Positions 23,519-31,930 of a stretch of DNA of 33,808 bases are shown piece after piece. Source of the DNA: GCA-2746795 sp964643965 (GTDB lineage Bacteria > Chloroflexota > Anaerolineae > Promineifilales > Promineifilaceae). The notes below the pieces were generated by a model. It saw only the letters and a list, made by a program, of their open reading frames with translations, had not been told where the DNA came from and searched no databases. The stretch lies in the NCBI GenBank assembly GCA_964643965.1, contig CAZXVH010000048.1:1-33808 (forward strand), read 5' to 3'. The translations under genes were made by a program, and so were the position numbers. Position 1 is the stretch's first letter, and the number at the start of each line of letters is the position of its first letter.

Positions 23519-24172
23519 TTACTCCAATACAACCAAACCGTGCCGCAGGGCAAACAGCGCCGCCTGCGTCCGGTTATCTAGATTCAATTTCTGTAAGATG
23601 TGCGAGATGTGAACGCGCACGGTGCGCTCATCAATTCCCAGTCGGGCGGCGATCTCCTGGTTGGTGCGCCCCTGCGCTACCATTTGCAGCACTTCCCTTT
23701 CTCGGCCGGTGATCGCTTCCAGCGCGGCCTGGTCCGTTTCAGTTGTTGCTTGCAGCGCCTGCAGCAGCACGTAAGCTACCGAAGGGTGCAGCACCGCCTT
23801 GCCCCGGTACACGTCCCGGATCGCCTGGACGATGTCGTGCGTGGTAGCGTCTTTCAGTATGTAACCGTGCGCTCCTGCTTTCAGCGCCGCCAGCACCCGG
23901 TCTTCTTCGACGAAATTGGTCAGCACCAAAATATAGGTCTGGGGGCAGCTTTGCCTGATGGACTGGATAGCCTCCACCCCTTCATCGTTGCGCATGGCTA
24001 AATCCATCACCATCACGTCCGGCTGCAGCGCCTGGCATTGCTGAACGGCCGTTTCACCATCCGCCGCCTCACCCACCACCATCATATCCGGCTCGGTGGT
24101 AATAAAGGCCCGCAGCCCTTCGCGGACGATGGCATAATCATCGACGATGAGGATTTGAATCTCTTTTTTCAT
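23519..24172 (-). CDS. NarL-family response regulator (receiver + LuxR HTH)
   Basis: A 217-aa transcription factor. The receiver has D11/D12, phospho-acceptor D57 and K107. The C-terminal LuxR-type HTH reads REREVLQMVAQGRTNQEIAARLGIDERTVRVHISHIL. The frame extends upstream to 24385, but that part covers a terminator and an intergenic repeat, so the start is placed at ATG 24172, directly before the receiver. No strong Shine-Dalgarno is visible. Its kinase may be the HisKA_3-type kinase at 25403-28474 (inference). Confidence 0.93.
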   Translation of the reverse strand: MKKEIQILIVDDYAIVREGLRAFITTEPDMMVVGEAADGETAVQQCQALQPDVMVMDLAMRNDEGVEAIQSIRQSCPQTYILVLTNFVEEDRVLAALKAGAHGYILKDATTHDIVQAIRDVYRGKAVLHPSVAYVLLQALQATTETDQAALEAITGREREVLQMVAQGRTNQEIAARLGIDERTVRVHISHILQKLNLDNRTQAALFALRHGLVVLE

Positions 24173-24267
24173 ATTAGATGGTAAACTGTGGGATACAATG
24201 TGCGGATCGAATCTGAACCCACATTTTTCCCAATTTTCTTTATCGTAATACAAAACCAGACTGGACG

Positions 24268-24343
24268 CATCGGCCAGATGCCTATTTCGATCTATAACAA
24301 AAGTGCCGCTCTCAGGAGCGGCGCTCTCAGTCAAATGACGTAG
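24268..24343 (-). repeat. CATCGGCC...CAAATGACGTAG intergenic element, copy 5
   Basis: CATCGGCC at 24268 and TCAAATGACGTAG (24331-24343) bound a copy with an internal hairpin. It lies in the 388-nt gap between two regulator genes. The rest of that gap (24173-24267 and 24344-24560) is AT-rich and shows no gene to me. Confidence 0.65.
24297..24322 (-). terminator. Probable rho-independent terminator
   Basis: GCCGCT (24305-24310) pairs with AGCGGC (24317-24322). On the minus strand the stem is followed by ACTTTTGTTAT. It would end transcripts from the regulator gene at 24561-25220 and supports separate transcription of the next regulator. Confidence 0.6.
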
Positions 24344-24560
24344 CCGGTATATTAAACGCCTTCGACTTAGCTCGACTTTGTACATTTCTAACAGACTGCT
24401 TTCAAACCATACTCGACTATGTGATTTGCGTTCAAATAATATTTACATGTCACCCTTTTTATGCGACATTCAAATATTCGTACTTGAGTAAAGTTGCAAA
24501 AACAGGGATCAGGTTTTCACTCTGGTTACAAAGCTTTCTGGAAATATTTCCGATCCTTAC

Positions 24561-25220
24561 TTATTGATCGTCGTCCAGGCTGGTGATCCCTTCACGCAAG
24601 GCATAAAGGGCGGCTTGCGTGCGGTTGGCTAATTGCAGTTTGCCTAAAATGTTGCTGACATGAGTGCGCACCGTGCGCTCGCTGACGACCAGGATTTCAG
24701 CGACTTCTTCGTTGGAAAGGCCGCGGGCGACCAGCTTGAGCACATCTACTTCCCGCTCCGTCAGCGGATCTGCGGTGGGGGGCAGGTCGTCCGGTTTGTT
24801 TAGTTCCCGGATGACTTTGAGGGCAATATCAGGATGCAGCGCTGACTTACCTTCGTAAACGCTGCGAATGGCCCGGATCAGGTCATGGGGGGGTGTGTCT
24901 TTAAGCAAGTAGCCCAACGCGCCGCTTTTGATGGCCGTGAAGACGTGTTCGTCGTCGCCAAAGCTGGTCAAAACCAGGATGCGGGCATCGGGCAGCGCTT
25001 CTTTGATTTCTACGATGGCTTCCAGGCCGTCTTTGCGTGGCATGTGCAAATCCAGCAAGGTCACATCGGGACGAAAGTGCTTAACCCGGCGCACGGCTTC
25101 CTCGCCATTTTCACCAGTGCCGACAACTTCCATATCCGCTTCGGTTTCAATTAAGGCCACCAAGCCCTCACGCACTACGGCATGGTCATCGGCCAAAAAC
25201 ACGCGAATGGATTCACTCAT
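24561..25220 (-). CDS. NarL-family response regulator (receiver + LuxR HTH)
   Basis: A 219-aa NarL/LuxR-type regulator. The receiver has D11/D12, acceptor D57 (TLLDLHMPRKDG) and K107. The HTH is TEREVDVLKLVARGLSNEEVAEILVVSERTVRTHVSNILGKL at about 150-195. It is the first gene after the HisKA_3 kinase (182-nt gap), which makes it that kinase's most likely partner. It is closely related to the two following regulators, suggesting tandem duplication with later divergence. Confidence 0.95.
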   Translation of the reverse strand: MSESIRVFLADDHAVVREGLVALIETEADMEVVGTGENGEEAVRRVKHFRPDVTLLDLHMPRKDGLEAIVEIKEALPDARILVLTSFGDDEHVFTAIKSGALGYLLKDTPPHDLIRAIRSVYEGKSALHPDIALKVIRELNKPDDLPPTADPLTEREVDVLKLVARGLSNEEVAEILVVSERTVRTHVSNILGKLQLANRTQAALYALREGITSLDDDQ

Positions 25221-25402
25221 TTTCCCTCTCCCAGTGTGGGTAATCGGTAATCATTGTACAGTAATTGGATTACCACCTACCAAATACTGATTGCAGCTAT
25301 ACAGATCTTCTGGCTATGGCTGGTGTCCTCGCCGAGCCACCAGGCGGCACGGTCTGGAAACCGGCCGCAGCACCTGAATAGTTACTGCTAATCTATTGCT
25401 CA

Positions 25403-28400
25403 CTACTCACTGTGTAACGGAAAGCACACCCGCACAGTTGTTCCCTGTCCAACTTTAGATAGCAGCGTAATCGTTCCGTTGAGGGCATCGGCTCGTTCGC
25501 GCATGCTTTTCAAGCCGATGCCGTCGCTGGAAACGGCCGTTTTCGCCACATCAAACCCTCGCCCATCATCACCAATTTCCATCTCTACCTGCTGGGCATT
25601 GGCCTCCAAACGCACCGTTACCTTGCTAGCGCGAGCATGTTTTAGCGAATTGTTTAATGCCTCTTGGCTGATGTGGAAGAGAGCATCTTCTAATTGCGAC
25701 GGCAGAGTCAGATTGCCTTCAATAATCAAGTCGTGGTCAATGCCGCTGCGTTCTTCAACCGCTTTCAGGCGCTGCTGCAAGGCACGGGCCAATCCTTCCT
25801 CTTGTAAGGTAGACGGCCGCAGCTTATGAATGAACAGGCGCATCTCCTTCAACGCCTGCTGGCTGGTATCATTGACACGCGCCAGATAAGTGGTTGCCTG
25901 CGCAAACTGCTGCGCCTCCAGTTTGCGCCGTCCTGCTTCGGCAAACAACACTACGCTGTACAAAGATTGCGTGACCGAATCGTGCAGATCGCGGGACAGC
26001 CGATTGCGCTCTTGCAAGACCATCAGCTGCCCTTCTTGCCGTCGCAGCCGTGTCGTTTCAACGGCATTGCCAATTTGTTGACCCACAGCCAGTAAGATGT
26101 CAATCTCCTCATCACCAAAATGAGCCGCATTTTGCCCGATCAGGCTCAAAACGCCAACGATCTTTTTACCACTCACTAGTGGCACACCAATGTACGCATT
26201 AAGGTGGGGTGAAATCTGGGCCAACTGGCTGGCGCGAGCATCCGTCCGAATTTGAGGGATTATTAAGATGGCGTTATGGGCAACCACCCAGTTAGAAGCC
26301 AGCGTCGCTGATTCAACAGGGATGGTGTCCAGTGCCGCGGCCACCGCTGGCGAAAGCCCTTCATACGCGATTAAATGAAGCTGGTTATGGCTGTTGGGCA
26401 AATGAATATAGCCTATCTCACTGCGCGTGGCCGATAGCATACGCTGTACGGCCTGGTGGAGAAGGTTGGCCAGATCGTCGGTTGTATTTGTCAACCGCAG
26501 CACGTCATTGAGTATAGACAGCTTGCGCGTGCGATCAGCTACTCGTTGCTCCAACTCTCGCTGAACCATAACCTGTCCCGTGTTATCGGTGATGAACCCT
26601 TCCAGAGTTTGCAGCGACCCATCATCGGCAAAGACGGCTTCGCCTTGTTCCCACACCCAGCGTTCATGGCCGCTAGCGGTGGTGATGCGATAGGTGCATT
26701 GGTACGGCCGTTTGGCCGCTATCCCCTGTTCAATCTTGGCAAACACCGCCGCCCGGTCATCGGAATGAATCAAATCGGCATAATGGATGGCGCCCTCGGC
26801 CAATAACGTCTCCCGCGTATAACCAGTCAGATCAAAACAGCCAGCGCTGACAAAGGTTAAAGCATACCGCCCTCCGGGACGGCGACGATAGGCCATGCCC
26901 GGCAGGTTGCTCATCAAAATTGACAAGGTGCGGTGGGCATCGCGCAGCTGCGTCTCCGCCTGCTTGAGGCTGGTCACGTCAGCCAGCACGGTGACAGCCC
27001 CAGTTGGCTGGTTCTGGGCATCGTAAATGGGGGCCATGGCAATGTTGACGTGCATCGGTGTGCCATCATGTCGGATGTGCTGCTTTTCCACGTTGGTCAG
27101 GGTTTCACCACTTAGGACGCGGTGCAGCATCTCTTTGAAATCTGGCTCATGCTGCATAGCGTGAATGGGGTTGGGCGCCGCAGTCAGATCATCCTCACGC
27201 CAACCAAACATCTCGCGGGCGGCCGGGTTCCAGGCGTGAGCCACGCCATCAGGGTTCAGCAAAAAGATGGCCAGCGGCACGGACTGGATGATCGTTTCCA
27301 ATGTGTTGTTGACCTCTTGTAGTTCCTGCTCAGTGGCGGCCAGTTCAGTGGTACGTTGGGCTAAATTAGTCACCAGATCATGCAGCGAGCGAGAGAGAAT
27401 GCCCACCTCGTCTTTATCGGTAAACACCGGGATGGCAGCATCCTTTTCACCCTGCCGAAGACGGGTTGCGGCCTGGGCCATCATAGTGAGGGGGCGGATG
27501 ATGCGCCCGGCAACCACCCAGCCGATAAGCAAGAACAAAATACTCAAACTGCCGCCGATGAGAAGTACGCGCTGCTGCAGCTGCTGCACGGGGGCCAGCG
27601 CCATGCCCGCTTCCTGACGGGCCAATACCAACCAACCGGGGCCGCTTAACCTGGGATCGTCGAAGATGTCAGTGTAGCCAATGAAGTAAGTAAAGCCATC
27701 AGGTCCGGTATTGACCTTGTAGCCAGTTTCACCGCGCCGGGCGGCGGCTACTACGTCGGTGTAGAACGGGTCCTCTGGCAGGGAGGGATGTCCGAAAAGG
27801 AAACGGCCGTTGTCAGCCAGCACCATAATATCGATGCCGGCCTGGGTCTGGGGAGGTTTCAGCAGCGAGGATTCAATTTCCCCAACCCAGCCTTCGTCCA
27901 GGTAGGTACCTAAAATGCCGGTTTGCCGGCCGTTAGCGTCGCTTAACGGAATGGCAATCGTGACGTAATGGGCTATGTCGCCACCGGCAACGGCCGTGTA
28001 CAAATCACCCACATACGGCCGGCGCTGCGCCTCGACAAACCAGGGCAGCGTGGCTACCGTTTTGTCGTCGCCGGGACGGCTGCCGACGCTGGTCACCACC
28101 TGCCCCGATAAGTCAGCCAGCCCCACCCAGGCGTAATGGGGGTAAATTTCCTGAAATCGTTCCAGGATACGCTGCTTGGCGTCCAATGGTGTATCCGGAT
28201 CGGACAACGGTACGGTCAGGGAAAGCAGTTCCAAATCCTGGTAACGGGTAAAGACGTCTCGCTTCAGGGCGTCGGCCATATTGTAGGCCAGTGCGCCCAG
28301 GGCATCACCACTGGCCGCTTCCAAATCAGCCTGGGCCATGTGTTCTACCAAAAGGCTGGTGAGGATAGTCAGCACAATCGTCAAGAGACCAAAGATCAAC

Positions 28401-28474
28401 GCCACCTGTGCCCGCAGGCTGTAGCGCGGGTTCAGAGCGCGTAATACGCGGTAAAAACGAGAGTTCTGAGGCAT
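25403..28474 (-). CDS. Membrane sensor histidine kinase (Cache-HAMP-PAS-PAS-GAF-HisKA_3)
   Basis: A 1023-aa NarX/DegS-type sensor kinase. It has a helix at about 22-44, an extracytoplasmic double-Cache-like sensor (about 50-300), a second helix (about 303-323) and HAMP (about 324-378). Two PAS domains follow (about 387-505 and 513-640), then a GAF domain (about 652-808). The HisKA_3 region carries the phospho-accepting H831 (RDLHDSVTQSLYS), followed by the ATPase with N-box NNSLKHA (941-947) and GDDGRGFD (968-975). Its ligand is unknown. It follows the other kinase by 3 nt and precedes a NarL regulator, its probable partner. Confidence 0.95.
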   Translation of the reverse strand: MPQNSRFYRVLRALNPRYSLRAQVALIFGLLTIVLTILTSLLVEHMAQADLEAASGDALGALAYNMADALKRDVFTRYQDLELLSLTVPLSDPDTPLDAKQRILERFQEIYPHYAWVGLADLSGQVVTSVGSRPGDDKTVATLPWFVEAQRRPYVGDLYTAVAGGDIAHYVTIAIPLSDANGRQTGILGTYLDEGWVGEIESSLLKPPQTQAGIDIMVLADNGRFLFGHPSLPEDPFYTDVVAAARRGETGYKVNTGPDGFTYFIGYTDIFDDPRLSGPGWLVLARQEAGMALAPVQQLQQRVLLIGGSLSILFLLIGWVVAGRIIRPLTMMAQAATRLRQGEKDAAIPVFTDKDEVGILSRSLHDLVTNLAQRTTELAATEQELQEVNNTLETIIQSVPLAIFLLNPDGVAHAWNPAAREMFGWREDDLTAAPNPIHAMQHEPDFKEMLHRVLSGETLTNVEKQHIRHDGTPMHVNIAMAPIYDAQNQPTGAVTVLADVTSLKQAETQLRDAHRTLSILMSNLPGMAYRRRPGGRYALTFVSAGCFDLTGYTRETLLAEGAIHYADLIHSDDRAAVFAKIEQGIAAKRPYQCTYRITTASGHERWVWEQGEAVFADDGSLQTLEGFITDNTGQVMVQRELEQRVADRTRKLSILNDVLRLTNTTDDLANLLHQAVQRMLSATRSEIGYIHLPNSHNQLHLIAYEGLSPAVAAALDTIPVESATLASNWVVAHNAILIIPQIRTDARASQLAQISPHLNAYIGVPLVSGKKIVGVLSLIGQNAAHFGDEEIDILLAVGQQIGNAVETTRLRRQEGQLMVLQERNRLSRDLHDSVTQSLYSVVLFAEAGRRKLEAQQFAQATTYLARVNDTSQQALKEMRLFIHKLRPSTLQEEGLARALQQRLKAVEERSGIDHDLIIEGNLTLPSQLEDALFHISQEALNNSLKHARASKVTVRLEANAQQVEMEIGDDGRGFDVAKTAVSSDGIGLKSMRERADALNGTITLLSKVGQGTTVRVCFPLHSE

Positions 28475-28477
28475 TTA

Positions 28478-29893
28478 CTATCTCAATGCCAGGGGCAGAT
28501 GAATGGTGAAGCGGCTGCCCTGACCTGGTGTACTGTCTACGGTTAAACGGCCGTTATGCGCCGAGACCAAATCATGGGCGATGGTTAGCCCCAACCCCAG
28601 CCCATCCGGATAACGCCGCTCCTGATTGATGCGGTAAAATGGTTCAAAAATGCGGGCCAGATCAGGGGACGGAATGCCCGGCCCGGTATCGCTGATGCAA
28701 ATCGCTGCTTCTGTTTCATGATTGTTAGCTGTGATGGTGACTTTACCGCCGATGGGTGTGTATTTTATGGCATTACTGAGCAGGTTGCCAATTACCTGCG
28801 CCAGCCGCTCCGGATCGATGGTCAGGGTGGGCAGGTTGTCAGGAATGTTTACCTGCCAGCGCAGCCCTTTTTCCAGAGCGGCTTCGCGCCAGGGCAGCAG
28901 CAGTGAGGGCAGCCAACTGCTCAAGGGGGTGGGGCGGCATTGTAGGTCACGTACACCCAGCACATTATCATGCAGATGGGCCAGATCATCGAGTAACGGC
29001 CGTAAATGTTCAATCTCCGTCTCCATCCCCAGCAGCAGTTCCTGACGCAGTTCCGGCTCCTGCTCTGCGCCGCGCCGTAACGCGCCAATAGCGGCCTGCA
29101 ATGCGCCTAACGGCCGTCCCAATTCATGCACCAGGTTGGCCAGCAGGTTCCTTCGTGTTTCTTCTACCTGCTGCAAACGTTGTTCCAACACATTAACGGC
29201 GTGCTGTAACTGCTGCAGTTCGGCCGGGCCTTCTTCGGGTAAAGTTGGGGCCTGGTGACCGCTGGCTACTTTGTACACGGCCTGGGTGGCCTGGCGTAAC
29301 GGCCGTTCCAACCGCAGCGCCAACAGCAGTCCAATCACGCCGCCCACCAGCAGCTGCAAACCGACATCCCCCAGCGCCAGCCAGCGCAGCCGGGCAAACC
29401 GCGCCGCGATGGTATTGACCCGGTGCGTCATGCGCACAATCCCAATCACCTGCTGATCCGTGTCTAAAACTGGGGCTAGCGCGGAAGCAATCTCTGCCTG
29501 CTGCCGTAAGCTGTAGCCGATATGGATCGCAGACTGGCCGGACAGAGCCGTGTCCAGATCATCCAGCGCCAAAGTCTGGCCCGCCTGATCGGCGTGAATA
29601 GGATCGCTGGGCCCCAGCAGCCGGCCATCCGTTTGCAGCAAAGTCACGTATCCCTGCGTGTGCTGGCCCACGCTGGCAATAAATAACCGCGCCTGTGCGG
29701 GATTGTCCCAGATGTCGGCGCGGACAGCCGCAAATTCGGCGATCAGGCTGGCCTGCTGCGACAGCTCATCAGATAGACCGTTCAGCAGCACCTGCGTTTC
29801 CAGGATGTAGAGCATGGACAGACTAACCAGGGGGATGGCGATCAATAAGGGCAGAAGATGGCTGATAATTAAACGGCCGCGTAATGAACGCAT
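28478..29893 (-). CDS. Sensor histidine kinase (class I, HAMP)
   Basis: A 471-aa membrane histidine kinase, partner of the OmpR-type regulator just upstream. It has a helix at about 8-32, an extracytoplasmic region of about 130 residues, a second helix (about 172-194) and HAMP (about 193-245). The H-box LVHELGRPLGAL has H256, the N-box is NLLSNAIKYTP (370-380), and the G-boxes are DTGPGIP and GLGLGLTIAHDLV. The start at 29893 is chosen because the receiver gene ends at 29946 and the longer frame reads into it. H-E-L-G-R-P departs slightly from the common H-E-L-R-T-P. Confidence 0.93.
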   Translation of the reverse strand: MRSLRGRLIISHLLPLLIAIPLVSLSMLYILETQVLLNGLSDELSQQASLIAEFAAVRADIWDNPAQARLFIASVGQHTQGYVTLLQTDGRLLGPSDPIHADQAGQTLALDDLDTALSGQSAIHIGYSLRQQAEIASALAPVLDTDQQVIGIVRMTHRVNTIAARFARLRWLALGDVGLQLLVGGVIGLLLALRLERPLRQATQAVYKVASGHQAPTLPEEGPAELQQLQHAVNVLEQRLQQVEETRRNLLANLVHELGRPLGALQAAIGALRRGAEQEPELRQELLLGMETEIEHLRPLLDDLAHLHDNVLGVRDLQCRPTPLSSWLPSLLLPWREAALEKGLRWQVNIPDNLPTLTIDPERLAQVIGNLLSNAIKYTPIGGKVTITANNHETEAAICISDTGPGIPSPDLARIFEPFYRINQERRYPDGLGLGLTIAHDLVSAHNGRLTVDSTPGQGSRFTIHLPLALR

Positions 29894-29945
29894 AGGATTT
29901 CGGATTGGAGATTTCGGATTGTGCAATAAGAGCAATCTAAAATCG

Positions 29946-30644
29946 TTAATGATCTGTGGCAACGAGCTTATAACCCACGCCGCGCACGGTGATGATGTGC
30001 TGCGGATTATCCGGGTCCATTTCAATTTTACTGCGTAAACGGCGAATATGAACGTAAACCACCTGCGGTTCGCCCATAAATTCTGCGCCCCAGACGATGG
30101 GTAAGAGTTCATCTACTGATAAGACGTGCCCCGGCCGCAAGGCCAGTGCGTGCAGCAGGCCAAATTCACGAGCGGTCAATTCAACCAGTTGGCCGCCAAC
30201 CGTGACCGTGTGGCCGCTGGGGTCAATCAGGATGTTGCCCACTTCAATGGGGTCGGGAATGGTAAGCGGCCCAACCGGCGGCTGTGCCCGGCGCAAGACG
30301 GCCTTCATTCGCGCCCGCAGCACCGCGCTGTTAAACGGCTTGGTGATGTAATCGTCTGCGCCCAGTTCCAAACCTAAAATGCGATCCATATCGCACCGCC
30401 GCGCCGTCATAAAAATGATGGGCACGTCGCCGACGCTTTGCCGGAAGTGGCGCAGGGCATCCAGTCCATCCATGCCCGGCAGCCCGATGTCTAACAGCAC
30501 CAGGTCGGGCCGGTCTCGTTGAGCCAGGGCGAGGGCATCTTCCGCATTCGCGGCCGTACTGATGCGATAATTGGCCTGTTCCAAATCAAACCCCAGCCCG
30601 CGCCGCACCAGCGCATCATCATCGACAATTAAAATATGGGTCAT
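29946..30644 (-). CDS. OmpR/PhoB-family response regulator
   Basis: A 232-aa regulator. The receiver has D8-D10, acceptor D52 (LLDIGLPGMDG), T80 and K102 (DDYITKPFN). A winged-helix DNA-binding domain (about 130-228) includes ELTAREFGLLHALALRPG and VYVHIRRLRSKIE. The start is set at ATG 30644, where the receiver begins. The frame runs on upstream into an intergenic element and a broken gene. It forms an operon with the kinase 52 nt downstream; the gap holds two CGGATTG direct repeats. Confidence 0.94.
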   Translation of the reverse strand: MTHILIVDDDALVRRGLGFDLEQANYRISTAANAEDALALAQRDRPDLVLLDIGLPGMDGLDALRHFRQSVGDVPIIFMTARRCDMDRILGLELGADDYITKPFNSAVLRARMKAVLRRAQPPVGPLTIPDPIEVGNILIDPSGHTVTVGGQLVELTAREFGLLHALALRPGHVLSVDELLPIVWGAEFMGEPQVVYVHIRRLRSKIEMDPDNPQHIITVRGVGYKLVATDH

Positions 30645-30677
30645 AGCAGCCAGTGTACCAGCGTTTGTCACAGTCAT

Positions 30678-30730
30678 CATCGGTGTAATGTTGAGATTAT
30701 CGCAAACTTGTCTGTGACAAATGATGTAGT
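30678..30730 (-). repeat. CATCGGTG...ACAAATGATGTAG intergenic element, copy 6
   Basis: A slightly divergent copy bounded by CATCGGTG (30678) and GACAAATGATGTAG (30717-30730), without an obvious hairpin. It lies 34 nt upstream of the OmpR-type regulator start and probably overlaps its leader or promoter. Confidence 0.55.
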
Positions 30731-30766
30731 ACAGCCTGCATAAGGATCGGCCTGATTTTTCTGTGC

Positions 30767-31209
30767 CTAGGCCAACATTTGCTGCGCTTTTTTGCGGGCC
30801 TGTTGGCTGCGCAGCAGGTCGCCGTGGGCCATCTGGTAACGGCGGCGGCGCTGCCGGCGCTGCCACACCAGCTGACCCAACAGCAGCAGCGGCGGCAGCA
30901 GCCACAGCAGCCAAGCTGAACTGTCCCACTGCGCCGTTAAATCCTGCCGGTGCATCGGCGGGCAGTGGCTGTACGTCCACCGCGACGGGCTGCGTAGCCA
31001 GCGCTTCGTCCCTTTCAAAAAAGCCGCCGGGATTATTCAGCCAGGCCGGGCGGATGGTTGTCTCCAGCCACTGTGTGGGGAACAGCACCGAGCGCAGTTC
31101 CGTCACCCGGTAAACGCGGGTGGCCGCCTGGATGTCGTACTGCGCCTGCTCCGGCTGGCGGTCGTGCCAGAAGCCGGTGAAGGAGGGTGCTTCAAAGCGG
31201 GGCTGTAAG
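30767..31209 (-). pseudogene. Broken BatD-like (oxygen-tolerance protein) gene remnant
   Basis: Two frames carry parts of one BatD-like membrane protein. From 31209 to about 30960 one frame reads LQPRFEAPSFTGFWHDRQ, VTELRSVLFPTQW and ADAPAGFNGAVGQF, patterns typical of the middle of BatD. It then loses sense in an alanine run. A shifted frame gives a membrane helix (SSAWLLWLLPPLLLLGQLVW) with an Arg-rich end and a stop at 30767, as at a BatD C-terminus. The intervening beta-sandwich region is missing, so an internal deletion plus a frameshift is likely. There is no N-terminus: an in-frame stop lies at 31214, at the junction with unrelated sequence. Assignment to BatD is by pattern memory. Confidence 0.55.
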
Positions 31210-31216
31210 AACTATA

Positions 31217-31373
31217 ACGTTAACAACCGAAGAAAAAGCAGAATTACTCCGCATGCGGGACAACGCCAATAAGCCCTACTTGCGGGAGCGCGCCTCAGCT
31301 ATTTTACAACCGCTCGAGACGATGGGTGGCCCAAAATGGGCTGTTGCGACCCCGTAAGCCAGACACCATTTTT
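31217..31373 (+). mobile_element. Frameshifted fragment of an IS630-like transposase N-terminal region
   Basis: A frame from 31217 reads TLTTEEKAELLRMRDNANKP followed by YLRERASAILQ, like the start of IS630-family HTH regions. It stops at 31355. In another frame GLLRPRKPDTIFI (31338-31376) matches the next part of the HTH, so the fragment is frameshifted and truncated. GAACTATAAC occurs at both ends (31209 and 31378). Without ends or a catalytic domain it is not functional. Confidence 0.45.
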
Positions 31374-31401
31374 ATCTGAACTATAACAAAACCGTCTATC
31401 T

Positions 31402-31800
31402 ATGACCTGGCATGGAGAACACGAGGCCGCCATTTGGCAAGGCGACAAGGAGCTGGTGCGGCCCGATGGGGTACTGGAAATCGAGCAAGGCGGAGAGCGC
31501 ACACTCTATTTTGTGGAATTGGATAGGGGTCACACGAAATGGGAAAAGAAAGTTAATGTCTATGACAACGCTCGTCAATTTGGTGGTTGGCAATCCAAGT
31601 TTGGCATCAATGAATATCCTCACGTTTTGGTCATTGTCCCACCAAACCGAAGCAAGCGCGTAGCCGATGCAATTGCAGCTCATCAACCCACTGTGCGCTA
31701 CTTGATTAAAGAATGGCCCAATTATCTCGTCGAACCGATGTCAGGGTGGGTAGATACAGTTGGGCAAAACGGCAGCGTGTCAATTGGAAGGACAGACTAA
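31402..31800 (+). CDS. Replication-relaxation-like protein fragment
   Basis: A 132-aa frame resembling the C-terminal part of replication-relaxation (Replic_Relax) proteins found on plasmids and integrative elements: RPDGVLEIEQ, TLYFVELDRGHTKWEKKVNVYDN and HVLVIVPPNRSKRVADAI. Family members usually have an N-terminal winged-helix half, which is absent here; upstream sequence is transposase debris. No clear Shine-Dalgarno is seen before the ATG. It is probably a relic of a mobile element. Confidence 0.55.
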   Translation: MTWHGEHEAAIWQGDKELVRPDGVLEIEQGGERTLYFVELDRGHTKWEKKVNVYDNARQFGGWQSKFGINEYPHVLVIVPPNRSKRVADAIAAHQPTVRYLIKEWPNYLVEPMSGWVDTVGQNGSVSIGRTD

Positions 31801-31930
31801 AAAGGGTTCATGCCCGCTTAATTTCAGGTACAACAAAAATCAAAACCGAACCAATTGTAGGAGCAAAGGATATATGATACAGAGTATAACATACACTTTT
31901 GAGGCAACATTTGGTGATTAAGGTAATTCA

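Noticed and set aside
24173..24385. A 71-codon N-terminal extension of the regulator at 23519-24172
   Set aside because: It reads through a terminator hairpin and an intergenic repeat, and the receiver domain starts exactly at the internal ATG.
29894..30112. A 73-codon N-terminal extension of the kinase at 28478-29893
   Set aside because: It overlaps the regulator gene and the CGGATTG repeats, while the membrane helix starts right after the internal ATG at 29893.
30645..31106. A 386-codon frame fusing BatD-like sequence to the OmpR-type regulator
   Set aside because: The fusion is an open-frame accident: the alanine run and intergenic element between the parts are not protein-like, and the regulator has its natural start at 30644.
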